From positions 2,232,001 to 2,296,000 of the forward strand of contig NZ_CP060723.1 in the NCBI RefSeq assembly GCF_014395225.1: a DNA stretch of 64,000 nt, written 5' to 3'. How positions within the stretch are numbered: position 1 is the first letter of the stretch; each line of letters starts with the position of its first letter. This stretch comes from Pedobacter roseus. Its GTDB lineage: Bacteria; Bacteroidota; Bacteroidia; Sphingobacteriales; Sphingobacteriaceae. A program made the translations under genes and the position numbers. The notes under the pieces were generated by a model. The model saw only the letters and a list, made by a program, of their open reading frames with translations, searched no databases and had not been told where the DNA came from. Below, in pieces: positions 14,719-24,039 of this stretch.

Positions 14719-16860
14719 ATGCAGTTAGAAAAATTTACTTACGATAACAAGATTGTCCGCAACTTTGGGATTGCCACCCTGGTTTGGGGAATTATAGGCA
14801 TGACGGTTGGCTTGCTGGCTGCAATGCAGTTATTCAAGCCCGCAATGAACATGGGCAGCCAGTACACTACCTTTGGCCGGATAAGGCCCTTACATACCAA
14901 TGCGGTAATTTTCGCATTTGTGGGCAACGCCATTTTTATGGGGGTGTATTATTCGCTTCAGCGTTTATTAAAAGCCAGGATGTTTAGCGATGTGCTAAGT
15001 AAAATCCACTTCTGGGGCTGGCAGCTGATCATTGTATCAGCGGTAATCACACTTCCGCTGGGTTTTACCACCTCACACGAATATGCCGAACTCGAATGGC
15101 CGATTGATATCGCCATCACCATTATCTGGGTGGTTTTCGGTGTAAACATGTTCGGTACTATTTTTAAAAGAAGAGAACGCCATTTATATGTGGCCATCTG
15201 GTTTTACATAGCCACATTCGTTACTATAGCAGTATTACACATCGTAAACTCCTTCGAATTGCCTGTTTCATTTATGAAAAGCTATTATATGTATGCTGGT
15301 GTTCAGGATGCACTGGTTCAATGGTGGTATGGACATAATGCGGTGGCATTTTTTCTAACCACACCTTACCTGGGCATGATGTACTACTTTTTGCCAAAGA
15401 TGGCCGGACGACCGGTTTACTCCTATAAATTGAGTATTCTGCATTTTTGGTCGCTTATTTTTATCTACATCTGGGCAGGACCTCACCATTTATTGTACAC
15501 CTCATTGCCAGGCTGGGCACAATCATTAGGAGTTGCCTTTTCAATCATGCTCATCGCACCAAGCTGGGGCGGTATGATCAACGGGTTGTTAACCTTGCGT
15601 GGTGCCTGGGATAAAGTAAGAGAAGATGTAACCCTGAAATTTATGGTGGTTGCCCTTACCGCTTACGGTATGGCCACTTTCGAAGGACCTTTATTATCGT
15701 TAAAACAGATTAACGGTGTAGCCCACTTTACCGATTGGATTGTTGCACACGTACATGTTGGTGCTTTGGGCTGGAACGGATTTTTAACATTTGGTGTACT
15801 GTACTGGTTAATCCCCCGTATTTACAAAACAGAATTATACTCTAAAAAACTGGCTGGTTTCCACTTCTGGGTAGGTACTTTGGGTATACTTTTTTATGCC
15901 GTACCCATGTATTGGGCAGGTTTTACCCAGGGATTGATGTGGAAAGAATTTACGCCTGAAGGTTTATTGAAATACCCTAATTTCTTAGCCACCACGCTAC
16001 AGATTATCCCGATGCACATTTTACGCTCAATTGGCGGGGCGCTTTATTTAACAGGGGTTATTGCCATGACTTATAACCTGGCCAAAACCATGTTGGGTGC
16101 TAAACTGGTTGCCAACGAACCGGCCGAGGCCATGCCTTTAACCAAAATTATTGTAGAAACTTCTCCTGCTGATAAAGCATGGCACAGGGTTTTAGAGCGC
16201 AAGCCGATGAAATTTATGGTGTTATCACTCATCATTATCCTTATTGGGGGCATGGTAGAAATGATGCCAACTTTTACCATACAGTCTAATGTGCCAACCA
16301 TTGCCAGCGTAAAACCTTATTCGGCACTCGAACTTCAGGGGAGAGACCTGTACATCAGAGAGGGCTGTGTAAACTGTCACTCGCAAACGGTAAGGCCTTT
16401 CCGTTCAGAAACAGAACGTTATGGAGAGTACAGTAAGGCAGGAGAATTTGTATACGATCACCCGTTTTTATGGGGCAGTAAGCGTACCGGCCCCGATCTT
16501 CACCGCATAGGTGGAAAATATTCTGATGCCTGGCACTATAACCACTTAATGGATCCTGCTTCTATGTCGCCCGGAAGTATTATGCCTCCTTATACCTGGC
16601 TGATCGAACAGAAGCTGGATATCACCACTACGGCGAGTAAAATCAGGGCCATGCAAACATTGGGTGTGCCTTATCCCGAAGGTTATGATAAACGTGCCAA
16701 TGAAGATTTAAAAATTCAGGCAGAAAAAATTGCGTTTGACCTGAAGCAGAATAACATCAGGGTTAAAAGCGATAGGGAAATAGTGGCCATCATTGCTTAC
16801 CTGCAGCGCCTGGGTACCGATATTAAAGCCAATAAAGAAAGTATTCCTTCAAATCAATAA
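14719..16860 (+). CDS. ccoN: cbb3-type cytochrome c oxidase, fused CcoN-CcoO subunit
   Basis: This 713-aa protein fuses the catalytic subunit (about 1-475) to the mono-heme cytochrome c subunit CcoO (about 500-713). The CcoN half has the heme and CuB histidines in GRIRPLHTNAV, WYGHNAVAFF, WAGPHHLLYT and VAHVHVGALGWNG. The CcoO half has one heme motif, Cys550-VN-Cys553-His554 (GCVNCHSQTVRPF), and a later PGSIMPPY methionine-ligand region. N-O fusion is typical of Bacteroidota. It reduces O2 with high affinity at the inner membrane. ccoQ follows after 3 bp. Confidence 0.97.
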   Translation: MQLEKFTYDNKIVRNFGIATLVWGIIGMTVGLLAAMQLFKPAMNMGSQYTTFGRIRPLHTNAVIFAFVGNAIFMGVYYSLQRLLKARMFSDVLSKIHFWGWQLIIVSAVITLPLGFTTSHEYAELEWPIDIAITIIWVVFGVNMFGTIFKRRERHLYVAIWFYIATFVTIAVLHIVNSFELPVSFMKSYYMYAGVQDALVQWWYGHNAVAFFLTTPYLGMMYYFLPKMAGRPVYSYKLSILHFWSLIFIYIWAGPHHLLYTSLPGWAQSLGVAFSIMLIAPSWGGMINGLLTLRGAWDKVREDVTLKFMVVALTAYGMATFEGPLLSLKQINGVAHFTDWIVAHVHVGALGWNGFLTFGVLYWLIPRIYKTELYSKKLAGFHFWVGTLGILFYAVPMYWAGFTQGLMWKEFTPEGLLKYPNFLATTLQIIPMHILRSIGGALYLTGVIAMTYNLAKTMLGAKLVANEPAEAMPLTKIIVETSPADKAWHRVLERKPMKFMVLSLIIILIGGMVEMMPTFTIQSNVPTIASVKPYSALELQGRDLYIREGCVNCHSQTVRPFRSETERYGEYSKAGEFVYDHPFLWGSKRTGPDLHRIGGKYSDAWHYNHLMDPASMSPGSIMPPYTWLIEQKLDITTTASKIRAMQTLGVPYPEGYDKRANEDLKIQAEKIAFDLKQNNIRVKSDREIVAIIAYLQRLGTDIKANKESIPSNQ

Positions 16861-16863
16861 AAT

Positions 16864-17046
16864 ATGTTCAACCAGATCAAAGATTTAGCCGGTGGCGAAA
16901 TATACCTCATCACCTCTCTGCTCATGTTTATGGTGTTTTTTGTAATCGTGGGTGTTTACCTGCTCAAATTAAACAAAAAACATATTGAAGTGATGAGCGA
17001 AATCCCATTACAAGAAAATCAACCTAATGTTTATGAAGAAGATTAA
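16864..17046 (+). CDS. ccoQ: cbb3 oxidase small subunit CcoQ
   Basis: This 60-aa protein has one membrane helix (about residues 15-36, YLITSLLMFMVFFVIVGVYL) and a charged cytoplasmic tail. Size and position between ccoNO and ccoP identify it as CcoQ, which stabilises the complex. Its last 20 bases overlap the start of ccoP. Confidence 0.85.
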   Translation: MFNQIKDLAGGEIYLITSLLMFMVFFVIVGVYLLKLNKKHIEVMSEIPLQENQPNVYEED

Positions 17047-18001
17047 TCTATTGTTATTGTCGCTGCTTTTATCCATTACAGCATTTGCTGCAGATGCGAA
17101 AACCGCAGATGTGGTAACACCTTCCCAGCCCGGGTTGGGGCTTAGCCAGTCGGAATTGCTTATCGTATTGCTTTTGCTTTTTGTAACCGTACTGCTTTTT
17201 GTCGCATTAACGCTGCTAAATGCATTTAAGGTAATGTATCAGGAGCAGCTAAATCCTACGCCCTACACCGAACCGGTAAAAGAGCTGGTTTTGGATTACG
17301 ATGCATGGTTAAAGCAGCAACCGGTTAAACCTTCCATCTGGACAAAACTCTTAAGTTTAAGGCCAATTGAAGAGGAAAAGGATCTGGTTATCGATCACGC
17401 TTACGATGGCATTAAAGAGCTGAATAATCCTGTTCCGGCATGGTTCAACTTCCTCTTTTTCGGGACGATGATTTTTGCGGCAGCTTATCTTTTTTATTAC
17501 CACATCGGTGGATATGGCGATCTGCAGGATACAGAATACGAGAAAGAGATGGCAAAAGCCCAGGTAGAAAAAGCAGCCTATCTCGAAAAATCGGCTAATA
17601 CCATTGATGAAAACTCAGTGAAGTTTGATAATACACCCACCGTGCTGGCAGACGGCAAGACTATTTTTACGACCAACTGCGTAGTATGCCATGGCGATAA
17701 GGGCCAGGGGATTATCGGACCAAATTTAACCGATGAATACTGGTTGCATGGCGGAAGCATCAACAATGTATTCAAAACCATAAAATATGGTGTTCCCGAA
17801 AAAGGAATGATCAGTTGGGAGAAAAACCTGAACCCCAAACAGATCAGTACGGTTGCCAATTTTATCCTGTCGTTAAAAGGAACAAATCCTGCAGGTGCCA
17901 AAGCGCCACAAGGTGAAAAATATGAAGCGAAAGATGTAAAAGACAATGAAATAAAAGCGCCGAAAGACAGTGTAAACAAAGCCGATGTTACAAAAAAATA
18001 A
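17027..18001 (+). CDS. ccoP: cbb3 oxidase cytochrome c subunit CcoP, mono-heme
   Basis: This 324-aa protein has a signal-like N-terminus, a membrane helix at about 45-68, a cytoplasmic linker, a second helix at about 142-162 (WFNFLFFGTMIFAAAYLF) and one cytochrome c domain. Only one heme motif is present, Cys218-VV-Cys221-His222; the classical proteobacterial CcoP has two. The C-terminal 35 residues are Lys-rich and disordered-looking. An alternative start ATG at 17033 loses two residues. It overlaps ccoQ by 20 bp and ccoG by 17 bp, so the genes are tightly coupled. Confidence 0.94.
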   Translation: MFMKKINLLLLSLLLSITAFAADAKTADVVTPSQPGLGLSQSELLIVLLLLFVTVLLFVALTLLNAFKVMYQEQLNPTPYTEPVKELVLDYDAWLKQQPVKPSIWTKLLSLRPIEEEKDLVIDHAYDGIKELNNPVPAWFNFLFFGTMIFAAAYLFYYHIGGYGDLQDTEYEKEMAKAQVEKAAYLEKSANTIDENSVKFDNTPTVLADGKTIFTTNCVVCHGDKGQGIIGPNLTDEYWLHGGSINNVFKTIKYGVPEKGMISWEKNLNPKQISTVANFILSLKGTNPAGAKAPQGEKYEAKDVKDNEIKAPKDSVNKADVTKK

Positions 18002-19358
18002 AACCGGAAGTAAGGGCAGGGATTTTATCTATCCTAAACAGCCATCAGGAAGGTTATATACCTGCCGGAAATGGGTAAGTTATGTACTGCTTTTATTTTT
18101 GTTCTCCTGTCCGTTTCTAAAACTTAATGGCGAACAGCTGGTACTGCTCAATTTTATAGAAAGGAAATTTGTCTTCTTTGGACTGATTTTTACCCCACAG
18201 GATTTTTACCTGTTTGCCCTTGCGATGCTCATTTTTATCATGTTCATTGTGTGCTTTACGGTAGTGTTGGGCAGGTTATGGTGCGGATGGGCCTGTCCGC
18301 AGACGATTTTTATGGAAATGGTTTTCCGCAGGATTGAGTACTTGATTGAAGGAGATGCCAATAAACAAAAGAAATTAGATCAGAGCGACTGGAACGCAGA
18401 GAAAATTTTCAAAAAGACCAGTAAACATTTCATTTTTCTGCTCATTTCTTTTGCGATTGCCAATACCTTTCTGGCCTATATGATTGGCTCGGATGTATTG
18501 CTTAAAATTATAACCGAACCTATTAAAGGGCATGTATCGGGTTTTATTTCCATCTGGCTTTTTACCTTTATTTTCTATGGTGTTTTTGCCTATGCACGCG
18601 AAGTGGTGTGTACGGTCATTTGTCCTTACGGCAGGCTTCAAGGTGTGTTGTTGGATAACCAGAGTTTGGTTGTGGCCTATGATTATACAAGGGGAGAACC
18701 ACGCGGGCGACTTCAAAAAAGTGCGACAACATTAAAAACCGGCGATTGCATCGATTGTGGCCTTTGCGTACAGGTTTGCCCTACAGGTATCGATATCCGC
18801 AAAGGAACACAGCTCGAGTGCGTAAACTGTACCGCCTGTATCGATTCGTGTAACGAGGTGATGCTTAAAATAAATAAGCCCAAAAATCTGATCGGTTTTT
18901 TTAATCAGGATTTTATCAACGAACGCAAGCCTTATACAATTGGCCTAAAATCCTACGGTTATGCCGCTGTTCTGTTTGTGGTATTGCTGGTTTTTTCTTC
19001 ACTGATCTACAAAAGAGAAGATATTCAAACTACAGTTTTGCGGGCTAGCGGTACCTTGTACCAAAGCAGGGGAACAGATAAAACGAGCAATCTTTATAAT
19101 GCAGAATTGATCAATAAAACCAATAAAGCAGTAAAATTTAAGTTCAGGTCGCAAAATAATGGTGATGAGATTGATTTTATCCAAAAAGCCGATCTTTTAC
19201 CAAAAGAGGGCGCTGTACACCTTACATTCTTTCTCATTAGAAAAAACAATACCATTAAGAAGTATAAAACAGATGCTGTTTTCGAAATTATTGCCGGTGG
19301 TGAGGTTTTAAGTACAGCAACAACAAGTTTTTTCGCACAACCGGAAGGAGTTGAATGA
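17985..19358 (+). CDS. ccoG: cbb3 oxidase accessory ferredoxin-like protein CcoG
   Basis: This 457-aa membrane protein has several helices, the NapH/RdxA-type motif GWACPQTIF near residue 104 and two 4Fe-4S sets (CIDCGLCVQVCPTG and CVNCTACIDSC, about 250-295). A periplasmic Ig-like C-terminal domain begins near 345. CcoG/RdxA reduces copper during cbb3 assembly. It starts inside the end of ccoP. Its stop codon leads straight into a tandem repeat. Confidence 0.94.
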   Translation: MLQKNKTGSKGRDFIYPKQPSGRLYTCRKWVSYVLLLFLFSCPFLKLNGEQLVLLNFIERKFVFFGLIFTPQDFYLFALAMLIFIMFIVCFTVVLGRLWCGWACPQTIFMEMVFRRIEYLIEGDANKQKKLDQSDWNAEKIFKKTSKHFIFLLISFAIANTFLAYMIGSDVLLKIITEPIKGHVSGFISIWLFTFIFYGVFAYAREVVCTVICPYGRLQGVLLDNQSLVVAYDYTRGEPRGRLQKSATTLKTGDCIDCGLCVQVCPTGIDIRKGTQLECVNCTACIDSCNEVMLKINKPKNLIGFFNQDFINERKPYTIGLKSYGYAAVLFVVLLVFSSLIYKREDIQTTVLRASGTLYQSRGTDKTSNLYNAELINKTNKAVKFKFRSQNNGDEIDFIQKADLLPKEGAVHLTFFLIRKNNTIKKYKTDAVFEIIAGGEVLSTATTSFFAQPEGVE

Positions 19359-19571
19359 TTGAATGAGAGAAGGATAGAGTGATTGAATGATAGAATTAGA
19401 GAATGATAGAATTAGGGAGTGATTGAATGATAGAATTAGAGAATGATAGAGTTAGGGATTGATTGAATGACAGAATTAGAGATTGATTAATGTTGAGTGA
19501 TTGAATCTGCGATTTGCCTTTAAACATTCTCTCATTCAAAATTCACTCATTCAATTATTCACTCATTCGTA
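19353..19571. repeat. 40-bp tandem repeat with complementary flank
   Basis: GATTGAATGA starts at 19381, 19421 and 19461, an exact 40-bp period, with a truncated copy at 19499 and a partial one at 19357. Each unit contains two GAATGATAGAATTAG-like halves. The tract begins inside the ccoG stop region. A pyrimidine-rich stretch at 19525-19568 (CATTCTCTCATTCAA, CACTCATTCAATTATTC) is complementary to the purine-rich units, so a long imperfect hairpin can form. A related tract in the opposite orientation is at 59.6 kb. Confidence 0.85.
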
Positions 19572-19585
19572 ATTAAAAAATAAAT

Positions 19586-20014
19586 ATGAACTGGGGAACA
19601 AAAATAGTGCTTGGGATGCTAACATTCATGATGTTTATCGTGTGTATGGTGGTTTACATGTTTCATGTGCACGGAAGGGATGCCCTGATCGAAGAAAATT
19701 ATTATGAAAAAGGGATTAATTACAATGCGGAATACGATGCTAAACAGAACGTGCTTAATGATCATGCGAAGCCCAAAATTACTGTTACCAAAACCCAGAT
19801 CATCATCCAGATAAAAGACCCTGCAGCGTACGAACTGGTTTTAATGCGGCCTGCCAACAGCGATGATGATGTTAAATTAAAAGGAAGCACTTCAGGAACT
19901 TCCAATCTTATTTTGGTTGATAAAACTAAAATGCCGAGGGGAATGTGGTTTTTAAATCTCAGCTGGCGTTCGTCTGGTAAAGATTATTTATTTAAAAATA
20001 ATATCACGCTATGA
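19586..20014 (+). CDS. ccoH: FixH/CcoH-type cbb3 assembly protein
   Basis: This 142-aa protein has one N-terminal membrane helix (about 7-28), the typical EENYYEKGINYNAEYDAKQN segment near 45-62, and a periplasmic beta domain. The family is FixH/CcoH, needed for cbb3 assembly. Its last four bases overlap the next start (ATGATG region). It is separated from ccoG by the 40-bp repeat tract, which may have been inserted into the operon. Confidence 0.9.
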   Translation: MNWGTKIVLGMLTFMMFIVCMVVYMFHVHGRDALIEENYYEKGINYNAEYDAKQNVLNDHAKPKITVTKTQIIIQIKDPAAYELVLMRPANSDDDVKLKGSTSGTSNLILVDKTKMPRGMWFLNLSWRSSGKDYLFKNNITL

Positions 20015-20711
20015 TGGACTTTTTACCACTTGCATTTTTGATGGGGCTTTTTGGCAGCCTTCACTGCGCGGTAATGTGTGGACCAATTATGTTGGGCATG
20101 CCATTTAGAAAACAGGATTTACTGCAAAGCGGATTTCAGCTTTTGCTCTACCAATTTGGCCGAATTGCAGTTTATACGATATTAGGTTTATTGGTAGGTG
20201 CTTTAGGAAGTAGCATCCGCATATTTAGCGATCAGAAAACGCTCAGTATGTTAATAGGTTTTGTACTGGTTTTATTTACAGCACTACAGTTTAATGCTGC
20301 TTATAGAAACAGGTTTTCAAGGCTCCAGTCATGGCTACTTAATCCCTTAATAAGGCTTATGGGAAAAGTATTCAATTTGCCCTTATGGGGATTGTTTGCC
20401 GGAATGCTTAATGGCATTATTCCGTGTGCAATGGTATATCTGGCACTTGCCACGGCTTTAAATACCGGAAGCGTCCAATCTGGCGGAATATTTATGTTTC
20501 TATTCGGATTAGGTACCACGCCGCTGATGCTTATGATTTCGCTAGGGGGATCTTCCTGAAAAAATACATCCGTTTCAATACCAATAAGCTTATCCCGTGG
20601 TTTATGTTTTTTATGGGCACAATGCTCATATTACGCTCGGCCGATTTAGGTATTCCCTTTATATCGCCAAGAAATACAAGTCCCTATGGCCACACCATAG
20701 AGTGCCGATAA
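20011..20711 (+). pseudogene. TauE/SafE-like (COG2836) membrane protein, frameshifted
   Basis: The first frame (20011-20559) encodes 182 residues with the HCAVMCGPIM motif of the COG2836 family, which often accompanies cbb3 genes and is linked to copper handling. It ends abruptly at SLGGSS. The family continuation, GIFLKKYIRFNTNKLIPWF to the stop at 20711, is in another frame starting at 20550. Adding one G to the G5 run at 20545-20549 restores one 233-aa frame of normal family length. The gene is therefore either inactivated or the base is a homopolymer sequencing error. Its start overlaps ccoH by 4 bp. Confidence 0.85.
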
Positions 20712-20741
20712 AATAGCGCATAAGCGATGCTAATTCAGATT

Positions 20742-20789
20742 CTACAAACGGAAAAAGCCCAAAATCTGTGCAGGGAGCGGGCTTTGTAG
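20742..20789 (+). terminator. Hairpin downstream of the cco gene cluster
   Basis: CTACAAA (20742-20748) and AAAGCCC (20754-20760) can pair with GGGCTTTGTAG (20779-20789), giving a bulged stem. It is the first strong structure after the cco cluster and may end it; no long T run follows. The rest of the 249-bp gap to the next gene is AT-rich with no other feature seen. Confidence 0.35.
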
Positions 20790-20960
20790 CATTTAGAAGA
20801 GATTTTGCTCATCATTAAGGGTGTTTGTAAGGATAAAAATTGGTTTATATACGCTCAGTCAGCTAACTTCTGATATTATCCATTTTGACTTAAGGTTTAA
20901 TAAAAGGGGAATAGCATAGAATAGGTATTTCATTTTTCATTAATTATTGGGGAATTTATT

Positions 20961-21695
20961 ATGCTAAGACATTTTGGAGTTAAGAGGACCTATGCGCACA
21001 ACCTGAAATTGGCGGTGTTGTTAAGTTTGATTGCGGGTTTTGTAAATGCAGCAGGGTTTTTGGGCTTTTCTGCGCTCACCACAAATGTTACCGGGCACGC
21101 TGCGCTCTTTGCAGAGGGCATTGCCAAGCATGACTGGAAAATGGTGCGACTGGTAGCAACATGGATGGTACTCTTTTTAGCCGGAGCTTTTACGAGCAGT
21201 CTGATCGTAATCAAGATTGGTCATAACGCAAGGTTTTCTTTTGCCATTCCAATAGTTTTAGAAACCATAATCCTGGTTTTTTGTGCATTTTCACCCCTTG
21301 TAAAATACTGGGGGTTTTCAGGTAATTTTTTCGCTGGGTCACTACTATTTGCCATGGGAATGCAAAATGCACTGGTTTCGGTAATTTCTGGCTCTGTCGT
21401 CCGCACCACGCATCTTACCGGTACCTTCACCGATCTTGGCATAGAGCTCGCCCAGCTGAGGACAGATAGTTATGCCGCTCAGGGTGAGTTGCTTTCCCGG
21501 ATTAAACTCAGGAGCTCCATCATCTTTTTCTTCATGCTGGGTGCGCTATCAGGCGCATATCTGTTTACTTACATCAGTTTTCGGTCATTTCTGATACCTG
21601 CATCAATGCTCTGTTTCACCCTGCTATACGATGTATTTCGTTTGAATATCAAAAGGTACTATTCCAATTTTCGCTACGGCAAGAAAGGTAAATGA
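20961..21695 (+). CDS. DUF1275 (YoaK-type) integral membrane protein
   Basis: This 244-aa protein has about six hydrophobic helices and the DUF1275 signatures AGFVNAAGFLGF near residue 21, NVTGHAALFAEG near 40 and GMQNALVSVISGSVVRTTHLTGTFTDLG (read as family motif, about 130-155). Length is normal. It is transcribed alone, with 250 bp upstream and a 465-bp gap downstream. The function of the family is unknown. Confidence 0.87.
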   Translation: MLRHFGVKRTYAHNLKLAVLLSLIAGFVNAAGFLGFSALTTNVTGHAALFAEGIAKHDWKMVRLVATWMVLFLAGAFTSSLIVIKIGHNARFSFAIPIVLETIILVFCAFSPLVKYWGFSGNFFAGSLLFAMGMQNALVSVISGSVVRTTHLTGTFTDLGIELAQLRTDSYAAQGELLSRIKLRSSIIFFFMLGALSGAYLFTYISFRSFLIPASMLCFTLLYDVFRLNIKRYYSNFRYGKKGK

Positions 21696-22160
21696 AGCTA
21701 TATAAAAATATTTGCAAGGTATTAACACGATCAAATTTAACTGACTATACGCCATTAATTCTTGTAACACTTTACTAATCAGCAAGATTTGATTAACATC
21801 TTCCGGTAAATGAACGCTAATCAAGATTGATTTGTGCGGTTTGTTATATTTGGCTGCAAAATGTAAAAATTACCATTAAAATGAGATTGATCACATTTTA
21901 ATGGTAATTAATGTCTTATTAAGTTTCTGATATACAGTGTGTTGTAAATATATTGTCAGGCTGAAGGAAAGAGATATGATATTCGCCGTAACAGTGTCGC
22001 TTATACCTTTACAGCTAAGGCAGCTTTATCTAATGGGAGTTATCCGTTGCAATTGTTGCTGCGCATAGTAAATGAATTTTATAACATTTTGAATGGCGGA
22101 TATATTCATACTTATATTTGGTTGGAAAGACGGGGAAGGTGGGAGAAGAATAATGTTAGG
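21696..22160. other. 465-bp intergenic region with hairpin and a startless open frame
   Basis: No convincing gene. It holds the strong inverted repeat listed at 21868-21909. On the plus strand a frame stays open from about 21950 to a stop at 22201-22203 without a good start (…GKRYDIRRNSVAYTFTAKAAL…). It might be the remnant of a decayed gene, but no family could be assigned with confidence. Confidence 0.4.
21868..21909. terminator. Perfect 16-bp inverted repeat
   Basis: AATTACCATTAAAATG (21868-21883) and CATTTTAATGGTAATT (21894-21909) are exact complements around a 10-base loop. AT-rich but long, it could be a terminator for the DUF1275 gene about 170 bp upstream, or the end of a small mobile element. 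No T run follows directly. Confidence 0.45.
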
Positions 22161-22586
22161 CTAGCTGTGTTCTCCGCCCAGGATTGCATTAAAGTTTTCT
22201 AGTAGTTTGATGTATCTATCCATCCAGTAATATACTGAATCGTTACTATTTTCATCACCGAAATTATTGAGACTTTGTATCTTCAGGTGGTCTAACTCCG
22301 TATATAGTTTCAATTCATCGGGAAACTCTTTTGAAAAATCGTGACCGATGACATAACCTATCCGCTGAATAATATCGGTGGGAATTTTTTCGGTTTCGAA
22401 CCAGTTGTAAATGGACCTCCTGCTTACGCCCATTTTACGTGCAATTTCACTAATTCCAATATTGTTTCTTCTGATCACTTTTTCGACAGCATGACCGTAG
22501 TGCTGGTTGGGATGAGTAGTTGGCGAGCTTGTTTTTGCATCATCAATGATGGTACCATCTTTGGCGCAATCAATTTTAGTTTGCAT
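22161..22586 (-). CDS. Small HTH regulator, paralogue of the gene at 52.9 kb
   Basis: This 141-aa protein has an HTH at about 42-65 (ISEIARKMGVSRRSIYNWF), the conserved GYVIGHDFSKEFPDE segment at about 78-93, and a C-terminal YYWMDRYIKLLENFN helix. The protein at 52862-53245 shares all three blocks in the same order. The two genes lie on either side of the exopolysaccharide locus. It is probably a DNA-binding regulator of nearby surface genes; the target is unknown. Codon use looks like its neighbours. Confidence 0.78.
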   Translation of the reverse strand: MQTKIDCAKDGTIIDDAKTSSPTTHPNQHYGHAVEKVIRRNNIGISEIARKMGVSRRSIYNWFETEKIPTDIIQRIGYVIGHDFSKEFPDELKLYTELDHLKIQSLNNFGDENSNDSVYYWMDRYIKLLENFNAILGGEHS

Positions 22587-22890
22587 GTTAATTTTAATTA
22601 ATGGGTGATTATGACTTTTTATATGTTTGGTCTCCTTAGTCTTTTTTTGGGATTTCGATACATTAAGGTTAGTAGTTTTATTTGAAGTTTATAATAGTAG
22701 CTTAATATTGTTGTTGTTGTATTTTTTACCGATCAGTGAAATTGTGTTATGAAACAAGCTGAGCCCACGGTAGTAATGCCCATCGTAATAATGTAATGGC
22801 ACATTGAATTTGTAAAATGGATCCGACTATGATCAAATATATTGTTTATTGTATTATTATTTATACTATTAATTGGTTTTTTTGTTTATT
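22587..22890. other. 304-bp AT-rich gap
   Basis: It lies between the HTH gene and the acyltransferase gene, both on the minus strand. It must hold the HTH gene's promoter and the end of the acyltransferase transcript. It is very AT-rich; no clear -7 box, hairpin or short gene was found. Confidence 0.5.
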
Positions 22891-24039
22891 TTATTGATTA
22901 AAGTCATTAATAATGAGTGTATTAGTCTTGAATTGCTCTGAGGAGCTCCTTTTTGATGCCTTTGGCCTGCGAAAGGTAAACAGCCACCACAGCTGCCAGC
23001 GTATACAACAGTTGTAAATCATTATAGGAACGGTTATTCCCAAAAGCCATATAAGTGGGAAAAGAATCAGAACTTCTTTGATTCCCAATACGTTAACCAA
23101 CGCTATCCTGCTAAAATTCATCACGATAATCTGCATACAGTAAATAAATAAAGAGTGGAAACCAACAACCCTTAAAAAAACGAGCTTTTTGTGTTTCTCC
23201 AGCATAAAAGAAAAACTTATCGATATTGCGCAGCCTAACAATGCCTGTGCGAGAAATAAAAAGGGAAGTTTCCTTTCCACATATACCATACCCGATGAAC
23301 CTGAGCCAAGGTTGATCTGTGTGGCATAATATTGTAGGGTAACAAAGACCAAAAAAAGAGGGATATAGAACTTTGGAGAAGTAAAATATGTTTTTCCTTT
23401 TTCAGAAAGCATCAGTTTTGAGATATAATCTCCAATGGCAAAAAACAGATAGTATTCTAAAATGTCGGTAAGAAAGCCGGCAGCATAGCCATTGATATGG
23501 ATGTACGCCGAAAGGCAGAAAAACAGCAGTCCCACAATTAGCTGATGTGAGGCGCGTAATGCAAGTTTGGTTTTAACGATTGAATAAATAATACCGATGC
23601 AGAAAAGTGCATTCAGATACCAGAATACTCCGGTTTTTCTGGGATCGATGAGTAAATTAAGGTAATCGGCAAATAAAGTTTTTAGGGTAGGGATTTCTCC
23701 GGCGCTTGCCAGCTTAATCGTAATTTCAATAATGCCCCATACGAGCAATGGATGAAGGATATTGTTTACCCTGCTATAAAGGTAACCTCGGGCTCCCTTA
23801 CGCTGAATGCTTTTGCTTAAAAGCATGCCAGAGATGATAAAAAACAGAGGCATCCTAAACCCGTACAGGAAAACACCTACATAATTAAGGAATGGATAAT
23901 GCTCGAAGCTTGTTCCATGCCCCTGCAAAACAGCAAAAGCGTGCCCATAACCTACTAAAATAATACTGATGCCTTTATCATAATCGATCCATTGGGTACG
24001 GTGTTCGCCCAAAATGGCTTTAGAATTAAATATAACCAT
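22891..24039 (-). CDS. Acyltransferase 3 family membrane protein
   Basis: This 382-aa protein has about ten hydrophobic helices. The start contains RTQWIDYDKGISIILVGYGH, where the conserved catalytic His follows helix 1, and FRMPLFFIISGMLLSKS near residue 65 is the family's second motif. These enzymes O-acylate sugars of capsules, O antigens or peptidoglycan. Its place just outside the exopolysaccharide locus suggests polymer decoration; that is inference. The C-terminus is basic and cytoplasmic-looking. It is transcribed away from the locus. Confidence 0.88.
   Translation of the reverse strand: MVIFNSKAILGEHRTQWIDYDKGISIILVGYGHAFAVLQGHGTSFEHYPFLNYVGVFLYGFRMPLFFIISGMLLSKSIQRKGARGYLYSRVNNILHPLLVWGIIEITIKLASAGEIPTLKTLFADYLNLLIDPRKTGVFWYLNALFCIGIIYSIVKTKLALRASHQLIVGLLFFCLSAYIHINGYAAGFLTDILEYYLFFAIGDYISKLMLSEKGKTYFTSPKFYIPLFLVFVTLQYYATQINLGSGSSGMVYVERKLPFLFLAQALLGCAISISFSFMLEKHKKLVFLRVVGFHSLFIYCMQIIVMNFSRIALVNVLGIKEVLILFPLIWLLGITVPIMIYNCCIRWQLWWLFTFRRPKASKRSSSEQFKTNTLIINDFNQ

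Noticed and set aside
19353..19571. CRISPR array at the 40-bp repeats
   Set aside because: Units are directly abutting with no unique spacers and no cas genes nearby.
21788..21801. FNR-like TTGAT-TAAC-ATCTT
   Set aside because: Lies downstream of the DUF1275 gene with no promoter box or target gene beyond it.
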